NCBI GenBank assembly: GCA_036488725.1
Contig: DASXHD010000016.1
Location: forward strand, 62,001-126,000
Reading direction: 5' to 3'
From: DASXHD01 sp036488725
GTDB taxonomy: Bacteria; Myxococcota_A; Polyangia; Polyangiales; Polyangiaceae
DNA: 64,000 bases
Shown here: in pieces, positions 18,236 to 26,621 of the stretch
Position numbering within the stretch: the stretch's first letter is position 1
How the letters are laid out: every line of letters begins with the position of its first letter
Made by a program: the position numbers and the translations under genes
Notes under the pieces: model-generated
Told to the model about the DNA's origin: nothing
What the model saw: the letters and a program-made list of their open reading frames with translations, nothing else
Databases searched by the model: none

Positions 18236-19918
18236 TCAGTGGATCGTGTCCGGTATGACGGAGCCCGGCGAAATCATCCCGCCTACGTATGACGTCGTGT
18301 CGGTTTGCAGGGTCTTGAAGACGCCTTCTGCCAAAGCGACTTTGAACCAGAGGCCCATCTTGTCGACGATGGACTTGATCGGCGTTCCGGTTCCGACCCA
18401 TTTCGCGATTTTGCCGTCGGCCGCCGAGGTCATCTCTTCGCTGAACGAAGTGCCGAGGAACCATTTGAGCACGTCTTGACCCCACGACACGTGGTGCATT
18501 CGGCGAAGACGAACGCGCCAATTCATCTGATAACTAGCGTTCGAATCTTGGTTGCACTCGTACTCCTCCCACGTCTTCGTGCAGTCGTAATAGAACTCCG
18601 CTTGCGCAAAGTAGATGTTGAAGTTCGATGTCATGCTCGCGATGAAGCTCTCCGCAGTCTCGGTGCTGCCCGCGCCGCCGCGCGGCGCGTAGACGGCGCC
18701 GACTTTCTTTTGCGACTGCTCCGGTCGGTCGCCGGCCACGACCGCGCCCCAAACCTGCATCCAGTCGTTGCCGTTTTCGGCATATTCGACGACCTCGTGC
18801 GGTCCGTATTTCGGATTGCCGTCTTTGTCCTTCGCGCCCCAGAGAGACTCGCCGCCGCTCTTTCCGTCCTTTTGAACTCTGTAGACGTAGTGGACGGGGT
18901 TGGGGCCTCCAGCCCAGAAGAGATACTTCCAACCGAACGCGGTGGCGCTGTCGATTGGGTAGAAGGCCCCATTGGCCTTCTCGGAGCAATAAGAGTCTTG
19001 CAGGCTGCTGGCGATCTTGTCCTTGAACCAACCCAGAATCGCGCCGACCACCTTCTTCAGCACTTTGCCCGGAAGGATGCTCGTCACCATGTCGATGACG
19101 CCGTCGATCATCACGTCCCCGGCGCGCTTGCAGAGGATGCCCATCTCCTTGATGGCCACGGGCAGGCCGAGGCGGCCGTCGCGTCCGGTGTAAGGGTTAT
19201 TGCGATTCTCGGCGCTCCACTTTTTCACCGGTGCGCCGAAGTAACTCGCGGGAAACATCGATGGGCTCACGCCCGCCCCGTAGCGGTGCTCGCCCCAGTC
19301 GACGTAGCGATATCCCTCGAGCGCGCCGACTGCGGCTCCCGCCCACGGCGCGATTTGTGCGACTTTCGTCGACGCGTCCGAGAGGGCGGGGAGGAGCTTC
19401 CACATCACGTTCTTCTCGTATTTGTCGAGTCCCTTTTGCAGCCCATCGTGAATGGGCTCGTTGACCTCCGCAGCAACCACGAAGTCCATCGCGTCGAGGA
19501 CCTCCCCGATCCCCGTCTCCTCGAGCAGCAGCGACGCCTCGTCCTTGGTCGCGTCGTGGCAAACCGCGGACGTCACCGGCAAGCCGACGGCTTCGGGGCA
19601 AAAGACCTTGTCGTCCATGCGCCCCGTAATCACCATTAGAAAATCGCTTATGCTGAAGATCACCGCCATCGCCAGATAAACCGCGGTGATGAGGAGCATC
19701 ACGATGTTGCAAAACGAAATGAAGTTCATTCCGCGCGCGTGAATCGCCGCCGAGGTGTAGACGATCGAATCCACCGACTCTTGCGAGCGGTCGCGCCAGA
19801 TCATCGCGTCGCCGAGCCCAACGAGCGTCCACATCCAACCGATCATGACGCAAGCGAAGAAAATCCCGATGACCATGATGGCCCCGCGACGATCGTCTTT
19901 CAGCTTTCTTCCTTGCAT
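18236..19918 (-). CDS. TadG-like large membrane protein
   Basis: A 560-residue protein. Its N-terminus (LKDDRRGAIMVIGIFFACVM) has a TadE/TadG-type hydrophobic segment directly after a basic stretch. A second helix follows (FISFCNIVMLLITAVYLAMA). The remainder is a large extracytoplasmic domain with scattered Cys and aromatic residues. I infer TadG from the N-terminal motif and the context between two TadE-like genes. The long C-terminal part has no family I recognise, and there is no visible von Willebrand MIDAS motif. Confidence 0.62.
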   Translation of the reverse strand: MQGRKLKDDRRGAIMVIGIFFACVMIGWMWTLVGLGDAMIWRDRSQESVDSIVYTSAAIHARGMNFISFCNIVMLLITAVYLAMAVIFSISDFLMVITGRMDDKVFCPEAVGLPVTSAVCHDATKDEASLLLEETGIGEVLDAMDFVVAAEVNEPIHDGLQKGLDKYEKNVMWKLLPALSDASTKVAQIAPWAGAAVGALEGYRYVDWGEHRYGAGVSPSMFPASYFGAPVKKWSAENRNNPYTGRDGRLGLPVAIKEMGILCKRAGDVMIDGVIDMVTSILPGKVLKKVVGAILGWFKDKIASSLQDSYCSEKANGAFYPIDSATAFGWKYLFWAGGPNPVHYVYRVQKDGKSGGESLWGAKDKDGNPKYGPHEVVEYAENGNDWMQVWGAVVAGDRPEQSQKKVGAVYAPRGGAGSTETAESFIASMTSNFNIYFAQAEFYYDCTKTWEEYECNQDSNASYQMNWRVRLRRMHHVSWGQDVLKWFLGTSFSEEMTSAADGKIAKWVGTGTPIKSIVDKMGLWFKVALAEGVFKTLQTDTTSYVGGMISPGSVIPDTIH

Positions 19919-19924
19919 CGTTGG

Positions 19925-20404
19925 CTACTTTCCCTCGATTTTGTAGTCGGCCCCTTGGTGGGGGAACTCCGCGGTGACTTCCAATTTGCGCGAGCCGCTC
20001 CCGCAAACGATCTTGTCGGCGATGGGGATCGTGCAGGTGTAACTGGTCTGCACGGTCAACGTGTCTTCGCCGCCGTTCGCAACGCCGTTGTGCGTGCACT
20101 CCGCTTTCTCGTAGCGAAGCTCGTTTTTGGCCAGTCCATCGTCGGACTGCTTCACGACGGTCTCGACGGCCCGTTTGTAATCTTCCTCGGGGCCGTCGAC
20201 TGGAATGTCCTCTCCCGGATCAGGGGAGATGATGACCGCGCACGCACGAATGCCCACCGCAGCCGCGTGCTGCGTATACAGCTTGGCGATTCCGAGACGC
20301 GCAAGCTGACAGAGCGTCAAGAAGATGACGCAAATGGGCATGAACGCGATGGCGAACTCGGCGAGCACGGCCCCCCGACGTTCGCGCGTGATCGCTCGAA
20401 TCAC
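19925..20404 (-). CDS. TadE-like pseudopilin 1
   Basis: A 159-residue protein with the N-terminal segment RRGAVLAEFAIAFMPICVIF, a TadE-type Gly/Glu/hydrophobic pattern. A Cys-containing periplasmic domain follows. Its ATG overlaps the stop of the upstream flp gene by 4 bases, so it is coupled to the pilin. It belongs to the same operon as the TadG-like and second TadE-like genes. Confidence 0.78.
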   Translation of the reverse strand: MIRAITRERRGAVLAEFAIAFMPICVIFLTLCQLARLGIAKLYTQHAAAVGIRACAVIISPDPGEDIPVDGPEEDYKRAVETVVKQSDDGLAKNELRYEKAECTHNGVANGGEDTLTVQTSYTCTIPIADKIVCGSGSRKLEVTAEFPHQGADYKIEGK

Positions 20405-20580
20405 GTGAACTGATTGGCCGCGGAGCCGCCTGCGCCCGAGACGCTGCTGCCCACGTTCTTGTAAACGACGGCCGCAATCACGAGGATGAGGAAAAGGAGA
20501 ATGGCGTATTCGACCATCGTCGCGCCCTTCTTGTCCTGAATCAGCTTCGTGAACTTGTTCGACTTGACTAGCTTGTTCAT
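20401..20580 (-). CDS. flp: Flp-type prepilin
   Basis: A 59-residue protein: a basic leader, then KKGATMVEYAILLFLILVIA. It has the Flp signature of Gly at the cleavage site, Glu and Tyr at positions 5 and 6 of the mature protein, and a single hydrophobic helix. The C-terminus is a short Gly/Ser tail. Mature Flp pilins assemble into thin adhesive Tad pili. The gene has AT-richer codons than its neighbours. The spacing to the upstream Flp-like gene is 17 bases. Confidence 0.92.
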   Translation of the reverse strand: MNKLVKSNKFTKLIQDKKGATMVEYAILLFLILVIAAVVYKNVGSSVSGAGGSAANQFT

Positions 20581-20597
20581 TGTTTTCTCTCTTCGCT

Positions 20598-20774
20598 TTA
20601 CGGATTCGAGCTCAAAATGACGGCGCGGGCTTTTTTGTAATTTGGATACATCTGAGTGCCCGCCAAGAAGATCGCGCCCGCGGCTGGGACCACGACGAAC
20701 AGCAAGAGGAATGCGTATTCGACTTGGACCGCGCCCCGACGCGCGCGACGGGTTCGATGTTTGGGATTCTTCAT
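20598..20774 (-). CDS. Second Flp-like prepilin (short gene)
   Basis: A 58-residue protein read from the ATG at 20774. It begins MKNPKHRTRRARRGAVQVEY and continues with a hydrophobic helix AFLLLFVVVPAAGAIFLAG. This shows the same Gly-x4-Glu-Tyr cleavage motif as Flp pilins, with a more basic leader. A good ribosome-binding site (GGAGGA) lies 6-11 bases before the ATG. A tail of about 18 residues (from MYPNYKKARAV) follows the helix. It is the first gene of the cluster, so it could be a second structural or minor pilin. Confidence 0.8.
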   Translation of the reverse strand: MKNPKHRTRRARRGAVQVEYAFLLLFVVVPAAGAIFLAGTQMYPNYKKARAVILSSNP

Positions 20775-21090
20775 CTCCCGTCCTCCGCTTTCTGCTTATC
20801 CATCCTTCGTGCCATGGCTGCGCTCGTCGTCCGGCGTGGGAAACTCCCAAGAAAGATCGTGTGGAGCGGCTCCGAGCTGGATCGTCGAGGTCTCACTCGT
20901 GGATCCGAGTTGATCCGGTGAGCGACCGCGCCTTGATGGAATGCCGCTGATTTCAAGCATTCGATGCCGTCTCCTCGGCGAGACACCGCTCGAAGATCCG
21001 GTGCCTGACAGCTAGCCGTTCCGCGGCCGCTTCGCCTCCGAGCCCGCGCCAATCATTGCCGTCTGCGCGCCGATCTCGGCGCGCGTCGCG
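20775..21090 (-). promoter_or_regulatory. Intergenic region upstream of the Tad pilin cluster
   Basis: A 316-base gap, one of the few in the window. The only clear element is the ribosome-binding site GGAGGA for the first prepilin. I saw small inverted repeats, such as TGGGA and TCCCA with 3 bases between them at 20837-20849, but no convincing sigma-54 or sigma-70 promoter. Open frames here have shadow-like composition. The region presumably holds the cluster promoter. Confidence 0.45.
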
Positions 21091-21291
21091 TCACTGGCCG
21101 GTGACTTGGTGGCAGCGGTCCATGCACTGGATGTCGTCGACGCACGAGGTCGCGCAGTCGTTGTAGTTGCCGGCTTTGTGCGCGCAGTTCGGATCGAGCT
21201 CGCACTTGCGCGGGTCGTTCGCCGCGCCGTGCTCGACCGTGCGACAGCCGACGGCAGAGACGAGCAAGAGCGCCAGTGCGAGGAGCCTCAT
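21091..21291 (-). CDS. Small Cys-rich lipoprotein
   Basis: A 66-residue protein with a signal peptide and lipobox (LALLLVSAVGC). The mature part has seven further Cys in spaced pairs (for example CATSCVDDIQCMDRC). This suggests a disulfide-bonded or metal-binding fold. Function unknown. It starts 4 bases after the end of the MATE exporter gene on the same strand, so the two may be co-transcribed. Confidence 0.72.
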   Translation of the reverse strand: MRLLALALLLVSAVGCRTVEHGAANDPRKCELDPNCAHKAGNYNDCATSCVDDIQCMDRCHQVTGQ

Positions 21292-21295
21292 GCGC

Positions 21296-22693
21296 TCAAT
21301 CTAACGCCGGCGTGGCGCCGAACAATGGGCCTTTCGGTTTTCGCGTGAGCGCGATGAAACGCACGAGGAACAAAATCGCCGCGGCGATGAGCGAGGCCGA
21401 AAGGCCCCACCACATCCCGAGGGCGCCGCGCCCGCGGGAAAAACCGAAGAAGAGCGCGAGCGGCAGCCCGACGATCCAATAACTGAAGACGCCCGCGCCG
21501 AACGCGAAACGCACGTCGCCCGCGCCGCGCAGCGCGCCTGCGCCGACGGCTTGCATCCCGTCGAAGAGCTGAAACACGGCCGCGACCCGCACGAGCGCTG
21601 CGCCGAGCGCAACGATGTCCGCATCGTGCGTGAAGAAACGCACGAGGATCTCCGGCGCCGTCGCGAACACGACCGCCGAGGTCGCCATCGTCGCCGCGCC
21701 GAGCGCGATGCCGGTCAACCCGGCGCGACGCGCGCCTTCGCGATCGACGCGGCCGTACGCGTGACCGACGCGCACCGCAGTCGCGCCGCTCACGCCGAGC
21801 GCGCCCATGAACGTGAAGCTCGCGAGGCCGAGCGCGATTTGATTCGCCGACACGACCGCCGATCCGAAGTGGCCTGTGAGCACCGACACGAGCGCGAACA
21901 CGCCGACCTCGGCCAGCATCTGCGCGCCGACCGGCAACCCGACGCGAAACACTTCGCGCTGACTCACGCGTGGCGCGTCGGCGAGCGACGCCGGACGAAC
22001 GAGCCACGCAGAACGAACGACCATCCCCGCGAGGAGAAGGCCCGCGACCGAAAGCGCGATGCCGCTCCCGAGCGCGCCGAGCGCGGGTAGCCCGACGCGC
22101 GGCAGGTGCGCCGCCGCGAGCGCGTCGTCGCCGCGCACGAGGACGCTGCAGACGACGAGGTTCACGATGTTCGCGACGATGGCGGCGACGAGCGCGGGCC
22201 GCGTGCGTCCGTGCGCTTGCAAAAATGTCTTCGCCGCGATGAAGCACGGAAACGCGAAGAGCCCGGGCGCCCACGCGAGCAAAAACTCGCGCGTGCGATG
22301 CACGACAGGCGCTGCCACGCCGATCCGCGGAAGCGCGAACGTCGCGGCGAACGCGACGAGCACGGTCGGAATCCACGTGAGCCCGATCGTGCGCAGCGTC
22401 GCGGTGAACGATCGCCACGCGCGCGCGACGTCGTCGGCACCGACCGCCTGCGACGCGAGCTGCTCGAGCGCCATCGCGAGGCCCATCGCGAGCGTCTGCG
22501 CGGCGAACCCGATGTTGCGCCCGAGCGCCGCGGCGGCGAGATCGATCTTCGACACGCGACCGAGCACCGCGGTGTCGACCAGCCCCATCGTCATCAAGCC
22601 GAATTGCGCGAGGGCGATCGGGGCCGCGAGGCGAACGAGCGCGCGTGCTTCGTGCCTTACGCGGTGGTGTGACTGCGCTGTCGCGGAAAGCAT
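21296..22693 (-). CDS. MATE-family multidrug/metabolite exporter
   Basis: A 465-residue polytopic membrane protein (about 12 hydrophobic segments) with the MATE repeat pattern. It starts at the ATG for MLSATAQSHH, followed by a first helix region (LAAPIALAQFGLMTMGLVDT). Motifs characteristic of NorM/DinF-type proteins include VDTAVLGRVS and GALRGAGDVRFAFGA. These transporters export drugs or metabolites in exchange for Na+ or H+. A longer in-frame extension to 22864 exists but is antisense to the small gene to the right. Confidence 0.92.
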   Translation of the reverse strand: MLSATAQSHHRVRHEARALVRLAAPIALAQFGLMTMGLVDTAVLGRVSKIDLAAAALGRNIGFAAQTLAMGLAMALEQLASQAVGADDVARAWRSFTATLRTIGLTWIPTVLVAFAATFALPRIGVAAPVVHRTREFLLAWAPGLFAFPCFIAAKTFLQAHGRTRPALVAAIVANIVNLVVCSVLVRGDDALAAAHLPRVGLPALGALGSGIALSVAGLLLAGMVVRSAWLVRPASLADAPRVSQREVFRVGLPVGAQMLAEVGVFALVSVLTGHFGSAVVSANQIALGLASFTFMGALGVSGATAVRVGHAYGRVDREGARRAGLTGIALGAATMATSAVVFATAPEILVRFFTHDADIVALGAALVRVAAVFQLFDGMQAVGAGALRGAGDVRFAFGAGVFSYWIVGLPLALFFGFSRGRGALGMWWGLSASLIAAAILFLVRFIALTRKPKGPLFGATPALD

Positions 22694-22818
22694 GGCGAGT
22701 TTCTCGACGTTTTCGCACGGACGAGCCTGACGCAAAGCGCTACGTCGGGAAGAAAACGGCCTTTTCGTCCGTCCATGGTCTGACGGCACCACGATTGCAC
22801 CCCAACCGTTCGTTGACC

Positions 22819-23001
22819 ATGGCTCTCCCGCTTCCCACACCGATCCCCACACCTCCCGAAGCACGCGACGACTACGCGGGCCTCGAGGAGCTCGACCGCC
22901 CCGAGCTCGATGATGCTCCCGACACCGAGCCGTCGCCGACGTTGCCGACGCTCGAATGGGACGAAGAAGATGGCGAGAGCGGCGTGAAGCAGCGTCGCTG
23001 A
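22819..23001 (+). CDS. Small acidic proline-rich protein (hypothetical)
   Basis: A 60-residue protein starting MALPLPTPIPTPPEARDDY, rich in Pro, Asp and Glu and without a signal peptide. It is divergent from the MATE gene and convergent with the signal peptidase gene, ending 2 bases from its stop codon. Short, so only moderate confidence that it is expressed. No family recognised. Confidence 0.45.
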   Translation: MALPLPTPIPTPPEARDDYAGLEELDRPELDDAPDTEPSPTLPTLEWDEEDGESGVKQRR

Positions 23002-23003
23002 TC

Positions 23004-24476
23004 TTACGGGTGCGCGGGCGGCGTCGACTTGTCCGCCGACGGTCGCTCGCGAAGACATTTGTCGACCGCGGGCTGAAGCTGCGAGAAACCTTCGGGCGCT
23101 TTCGGCCTTCCCATCACCGGCCAGCCGAAGCGTTTCCAATCGACGCCCGTGTCGCGATAGCTCAGCCAGACGAAGAGCGCGCGCCCTTTGATGTTGTCGT
23201 ACGGCACGCCGCCGCCGACGCCGCCGTACCACGCGCGCGAGTCATGCGAGTTGTTGCGGTTGTCGCCCATCACGTAAACCTGGCCCTGCGGCACGATCCA
23301 AGGCCCATGACCGATCTGCGGGTCGCGTCCGCGATCGTAGAAGACGAGGTACGCCTCCTTGCCGAGGAACTCGATGAAGAGATCTCCCTCGTGATGCGGC
23401 GGCAGCATCTCGGCGTCGTCGTATGCGTAATTGCCGACGAGACAAAACGGGACCGTCCACCCGTTGATGATCGGGTGACCGTCTTGCGTCGTCTCGAGCT
23501 TGTCGCCCGGAAGCGCGATGACGCGCTTGATGAAGTCTTGCTCCATGTTCTCCGGGTACGCGAAGACCATCACGTCGCCGCGGTTCGGAGGCATCTTCGT
23601 CCAGACGCGCGCGTGCGTGTACGGGATCGCCGGGCCGTAGCTGAACTTGTTGACGAAGATGTGATCGCCCACGAGGAGCGTCGGCACCATCGAGCTCGAC
23701 GGAATCTTGAAGGCCTCGATGACGAACGTGCGAAGGAGCAGCGCGACGCCGACCGCGACGAGGATCGACTCGACGAACTCGCGCGCCTCGCTCTTGCGCC
23801 ATTTTCCGAGGCGAACGTCGACCTCGCCGTCCGCGCGCGCGAGCGCGTCGATGAACCCGTCTTCGTCGAACGGCTGAACGCGCATCGACGTGCGAAGCGC
23901 GTCGAGCGACTCGCGGAGCTTGGTGCGCTCCTTGGACGAGACCTCGCGCACGATCGCTTTTTCGTGGAGCTCCTGGATTTGCTCCGCTTCGTCGAGCAGC
24001 GCCGCCGCGCGCTCGAAGAGCCCGCGCATGCGCGGCGGAAGATCCGGCCGGAGCGGCGGATACGCCCACTTCGAGAGCGGCAAACGACGCCGCACCGCAC
24101 CGAGCGCCATCTCCATCAGCGCAAAGCACCCGATGCCGACCGGCACAGGCTGCTCGCGCACCGCCGACTGAATCCACCCGAAGAGCCCCGGCTGGTCGAC
24201 CCCGCTCGGCGGCGTGAGCGCCCAAACCATGACGCATGCGAAGAGCAGCGGAACCGACAAAAACCAGATCAGCCAGTAAATCGCGCGAATCAGGCGGACC
24301 GTCGGCGTGATCTTCGGCGGGTCGATCGAGACGAGCTTGCCCTTCGGCTTTTCGGTCTGCGGCTTGGCCTCCGCGACCGGCTCGGATGCGGGTTTCGCAT
24401 CCTCCGTGGCCTCTTTTTTGGCGGAGTCTTCGTCAGCCGGTTTTTCGTCGGCGCTGTCGGACACGGACGTCGGCAC
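23004..24476 (-). CDS. lepB: Signal peptidase I with long N-terminal extension
   Basis: A 490-residue protein. The catalytic Ser is in IPSSSMVPTL (Ser262) and the general-base Lys in DFIKRVIALPGD (Lys318). The conserved C-terminal box GDNRNNSHDSR is also present. Two hydrophobic segments lie in the first 130 residues, with a charged Ala/Glu/Lys-rich N-terminus and a helical insert before the final membrane helix (AVGVALLLRTFVIEAF). Typical Lep proteins are 190-330 residues, so about 200 extra residues precede the catalytic domain. It cleaves signal peptides from exported proteins, of which this window has many. Confidence 0.95.
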   Translation of the reverse strand: MPTSVSDSADEKPADEDSAKKEATEDAKPASEPVAEAKPQTEKPKGKLVSIDPPKITPTVRLIRAIYWLIWFLSVPLLFACVMVWALTPPSGVDQPGLFGWIQSAVREQPVPVGIGCFALMEMALGAVRRRLPLSKWAYPPLRPDLPPRMRGLFERAAALLDEAEQIQELHEKAIVREVSSKERTKLRESLDALRTSMRVQPFDEDGFIDALARADGEVDVRLGKWRKSEAREFVESILVAVGVALLLRTFVIEAFKIPSSSMVPTLLVGDHIFVNKFSYGPAIPYTHARVWTKMPPNRGDVMVFAYPENMEQDFIKRVIALPGDKLETTQDGHPIINGWTVPFCLVGNYAYDDAEMLPPHHEGDLFIEFLGKEAYLVFYDRGRDPQIGHGPWIVPQGQVYVMGDNRNNSHDSRAWYGGVGGGVPYDNIKGRALFVWLSYRDTGVDWKRFGWPVMGRPKAPEGFSQLQPAVDKCLRERPSADKSTPPAHP

Positions 24477-24512
24477 GGGTTCTAGTCAACACGGCGCATG
24501 CGCGCAATGTTC

Positions 24513-25559
24513 CTAGGGAGCATCGCCGATTTGAACGACATAAGTGAGCGTCGCGGCTCGGTCATCGAGCAAGCTCACGGGCGGCGCCACCCGGCCCGCG
24601 GTCGGCGTGTTGTCCCAGACCAAATAATAAACGCCCTTCGGAAGCTTGATCGTCTTCGACCACGGCGCGCCGTTTTGGACCACGTCCGAAAAGACCGGCG
24701 TGCCGGCGAGGGGACCTGCCGTGCCGCTCGCGACATACGCGGCAAGCGACGCTTCGCCGTCGGCTTTGCCGAGGACGAGCACGTCGGCGGCGTCGAGGCC
24801 GTCGAGCGTCGCGCTGACCCAAAGCGCGCGGCCGGAGTCTTCGATCCAAATCGGGCCGACGAAGTCGCGCTCGTTTTGGTGAACTTCGCTGCGCGTATTT
24901 TCGTACGTGATGCGGCTCGAGCCGTGCACGTTCCAAGGCTTGAGCGGCTGCTTGCCGACGTCGATGACGCCGAGCCCGAAGTCGGCGTTGCCGTCTTTTT
25001 GGCGAATCACGGTGAAGCCTTTTTGCAATTCGCTCGCGAGGAGCTGCTTGCCGAAGTTGTCGCCGATCGGCGTGAGCGAGTTCACGAAATTCGCGACCGG
25101 GTTTTCGATCGCGCGCGATTTGAAATCGCTCTTCGAGACGGTCTTCGTGCGGAAGTACGCGTACATCGTGCTTCCGTCGAGCTGGAAGTCTTGGTCGTAT
25201 TCGATGGTGCCGGTCATGTCGAAGGTGACCTTCTTCGACAAGTTGGTCCACGCGTAGCCGTCGCCGCCGAGCGTGACTTGGAGATCGCCGCTCGGGAGCT
25301 GCTTGGTGTTGCACGAATTCGGAAAGAACCGCCCGATGGCCGGCTGATCGTCGGCGAGCTTGAGCGGCGCCGAGTGCTTCATGAGCTCGGTGCAAAACTG
25401 GCCGATGCCGTAGGCGAGAATTTCGCGACGCAGCGTGCGGTTCGACGGGTCGTTGATCGTGCCCGGCATGATGCCGAGGTAGCTCTGCGCGCACGAAGCG
25501 CAGCCTGCGCTCGAGCCGGCGAGCGTCGCGCAAACGAGGAGCACCGTGCGCAAGCGCAT
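24513..25559 (-). CDS. Lipoprotein of unknown function
   Basis: A 348-residue protein with a signal peptide and lipobox (LVCATLAGSSAGC). The start at 25559 was chosen because it gives a compact signal peptide; in-frame ATG codons further upstream at 25577 and 25592 are less likely. The body is beta-rich (FDMTGTIEYDQDFQLDG and RVAPPVSLLDDRAATLTYVV) without recognised motifs. It is divergent from gpsA. Confidence 0.75.
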   Translation of the reverse strand: MRLRTVLLVCATLAGSSAGCASCAQSYLGIMPGTINDPSNRTLRREILAYGIGQFCTELMKHSAPLKLADDQPAIGRFFPNSCNTKQLPSGDLQVTLGGDGYAWTNLSKKVTFDMTGTIEYDQDFQLDGSTMYAYFRTKTVSKSDFKSRAIENPVANFVNSLTPIGDNFGKQLLASELQKGFTVIRQKDGNADFGLGVIDVGKQPLKPWNVHGSSRITYENTRSEVHQNERDFVGPIWIEDSGRALWVSATLDGLDAADVLVLGKADGEASLAAYVASGTAGPLAGTPVFSDVVQNGAPWSKTIKLPKGVYYLVWDNTPTAGRVAPPVSLLDDRAATLTYVVQIGDAP

Positions 25560-25574
25560 GACGTCGCGGAATAG

Positions 25575-25590
25575 CATGGCACGTACCATG
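25575..25590. promoter_or_regulatory. Near-perfect palindrome between lipoprotein and gpsA
   Basis: CATGGCACGTACCATG has one mismatched pair across 16 bases. It lies between divergent genes, 16 bases before the lipoprotein start and 15 bases before the gpsA start. It may be an operator, but a chance arrangement around the alternative start codon is also possible. Confidence 0.25.
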
Positions 25591-25604
25591 GTAGTCTGAC
25601 GGAG

Positions 25605-26621
25605 ATGCACGCCGGAAAAGTCGCGGTTTTGGGCGCGGGCGCGTGGGGAACGGCGCTCGCCAAGGTGCTCGCCGAAAAAGGCGACGAGGTCGTCGTGTGG
25701 GCGCGAAACCCGGACGTGGTAACGCAAGTCAACGCGAAGAACGAGAACGAGCGTTACCTACCGGGCGCCAAGTTGCCGGAATCGCTTTGGGCGACGTTGG
25801 ACCTCAAAGAGGCGCTCGACGGGTCGACGATGATCCTCTTCGTCGCGCCGAGCCATGCGACGCGCGAGGTCGCCAAGCTCGCGGCGCCGTTCATCCCGCA
25901 CGACGTGCCGATCGTGTCGGCGACCAAAGGCATCGAAAACGAGTCGCTCGAGTTCATGGACGAAGTCCTGCACAACGAGCTCCCGAAGCATGCGCAGCAT
26001 CATCTCTCGTTCTTGAGCGGGCCGAGCTTTGCCAAGGAGCTCTCGAATCACACGCCGACCGGCGTCGTCATCGCTTCGAAGAGCTCGGCGACGTGCGAGG
26101 TCGTGATGCGACGGTTTCACCGGCCCTACTTGCGCACCTACGCCAGCGACGACGTCATCGGCGTCGAGTGCGGCGGCGCGATGAAGAACGTCGTCGCGAT
26201 CGCCGCGGGCGCGTGCGACGGGCTCGGCTTCGGACACAACACGCGCGCGATGCTCATCACGCGCGGCCTCGCCGAAATCGCGCGTCTCTCGGTCGCGCGC
26301 GGCGGACAGCCGCTCACGCTCGCCGGTCTCGCCGGCATGGGCGATCTCGTGCTCACGTGCACCGGCGAGCTCTCGCGCAACCGCACCGTCGGCGTCGAGC
26401 TCGGCAAGGGGAAGCGGCTCGCCGAAATCCTCGCGTCGCTCGGTCACGTCGCCGAGGGCGTGAAGACGGCCAAGAGCGCGCACGATCTCGCCAAGAAGCT
26501 CGGCGTCGACATGCCGATCACGAGCGAGATTTATCGCGTCATCTACGAGGACAAACCGATCGAGCGCGCTGTCACCGACTTGATGGGCCGCGAGCTCGTG
26601 CCGGAGTTCACCGGCGTGTGA
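25605..26621 (+). CDS. gpsA: Glycerol-3-phosphate dehydrogenase [NAD(P)+]
   Basis: A 338-residue protein of normal length. The NAD-binding motif is VAVLGAGAWGTALAKVLAEK. Family motifs SATKGIE, LSGPSFAKEL and ECGGAMKNVVAIAAG are present. The last contains the catalytic Lys. It reduces dihydroxyacetone phosphate to sn-glycerol-3-phosphate for phospholipid synthesis. The stop overlaps the next gene's GTG start, so the LysR-type regulator is translationally coupled. Confidence 0.97.
   Translation: MHAGKVAVLGAGAWGTALAKVLAEKGDEVVVWARNPDVVTQVNAKNENERYLPGAKLPESLWATLDLKEALDGSTMILFVAPSHATREVAKLAAPFIPHDVPIVSATKGIENESLEFMDEVLHNELPKHAQHHLSFLSGPSFAKELSNHTPTGVVIASKSSATCEVVMRRFHRPYLRTYASDDVIGVECGGAMKNVVAIAAGACDGLGFGHNTRAMLITRGLAEIARLSVARGGQPLTLAGLAGMGDLVLTCTGELSRNRTVGVELGKGKRLAEILASLGHVAEGVKTAKSAHDLAKKLGVDMPITSEIYRVIYEDKPIERAVTDLMGRELVPEFTGV

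Noticed and set aside
20771..21052. 93-residue open frame upstream of the pilin cluster (minus strand)
   Set aside because: It has a shadow-like composition, no ribosome-binding site and covers the likely promoter region.
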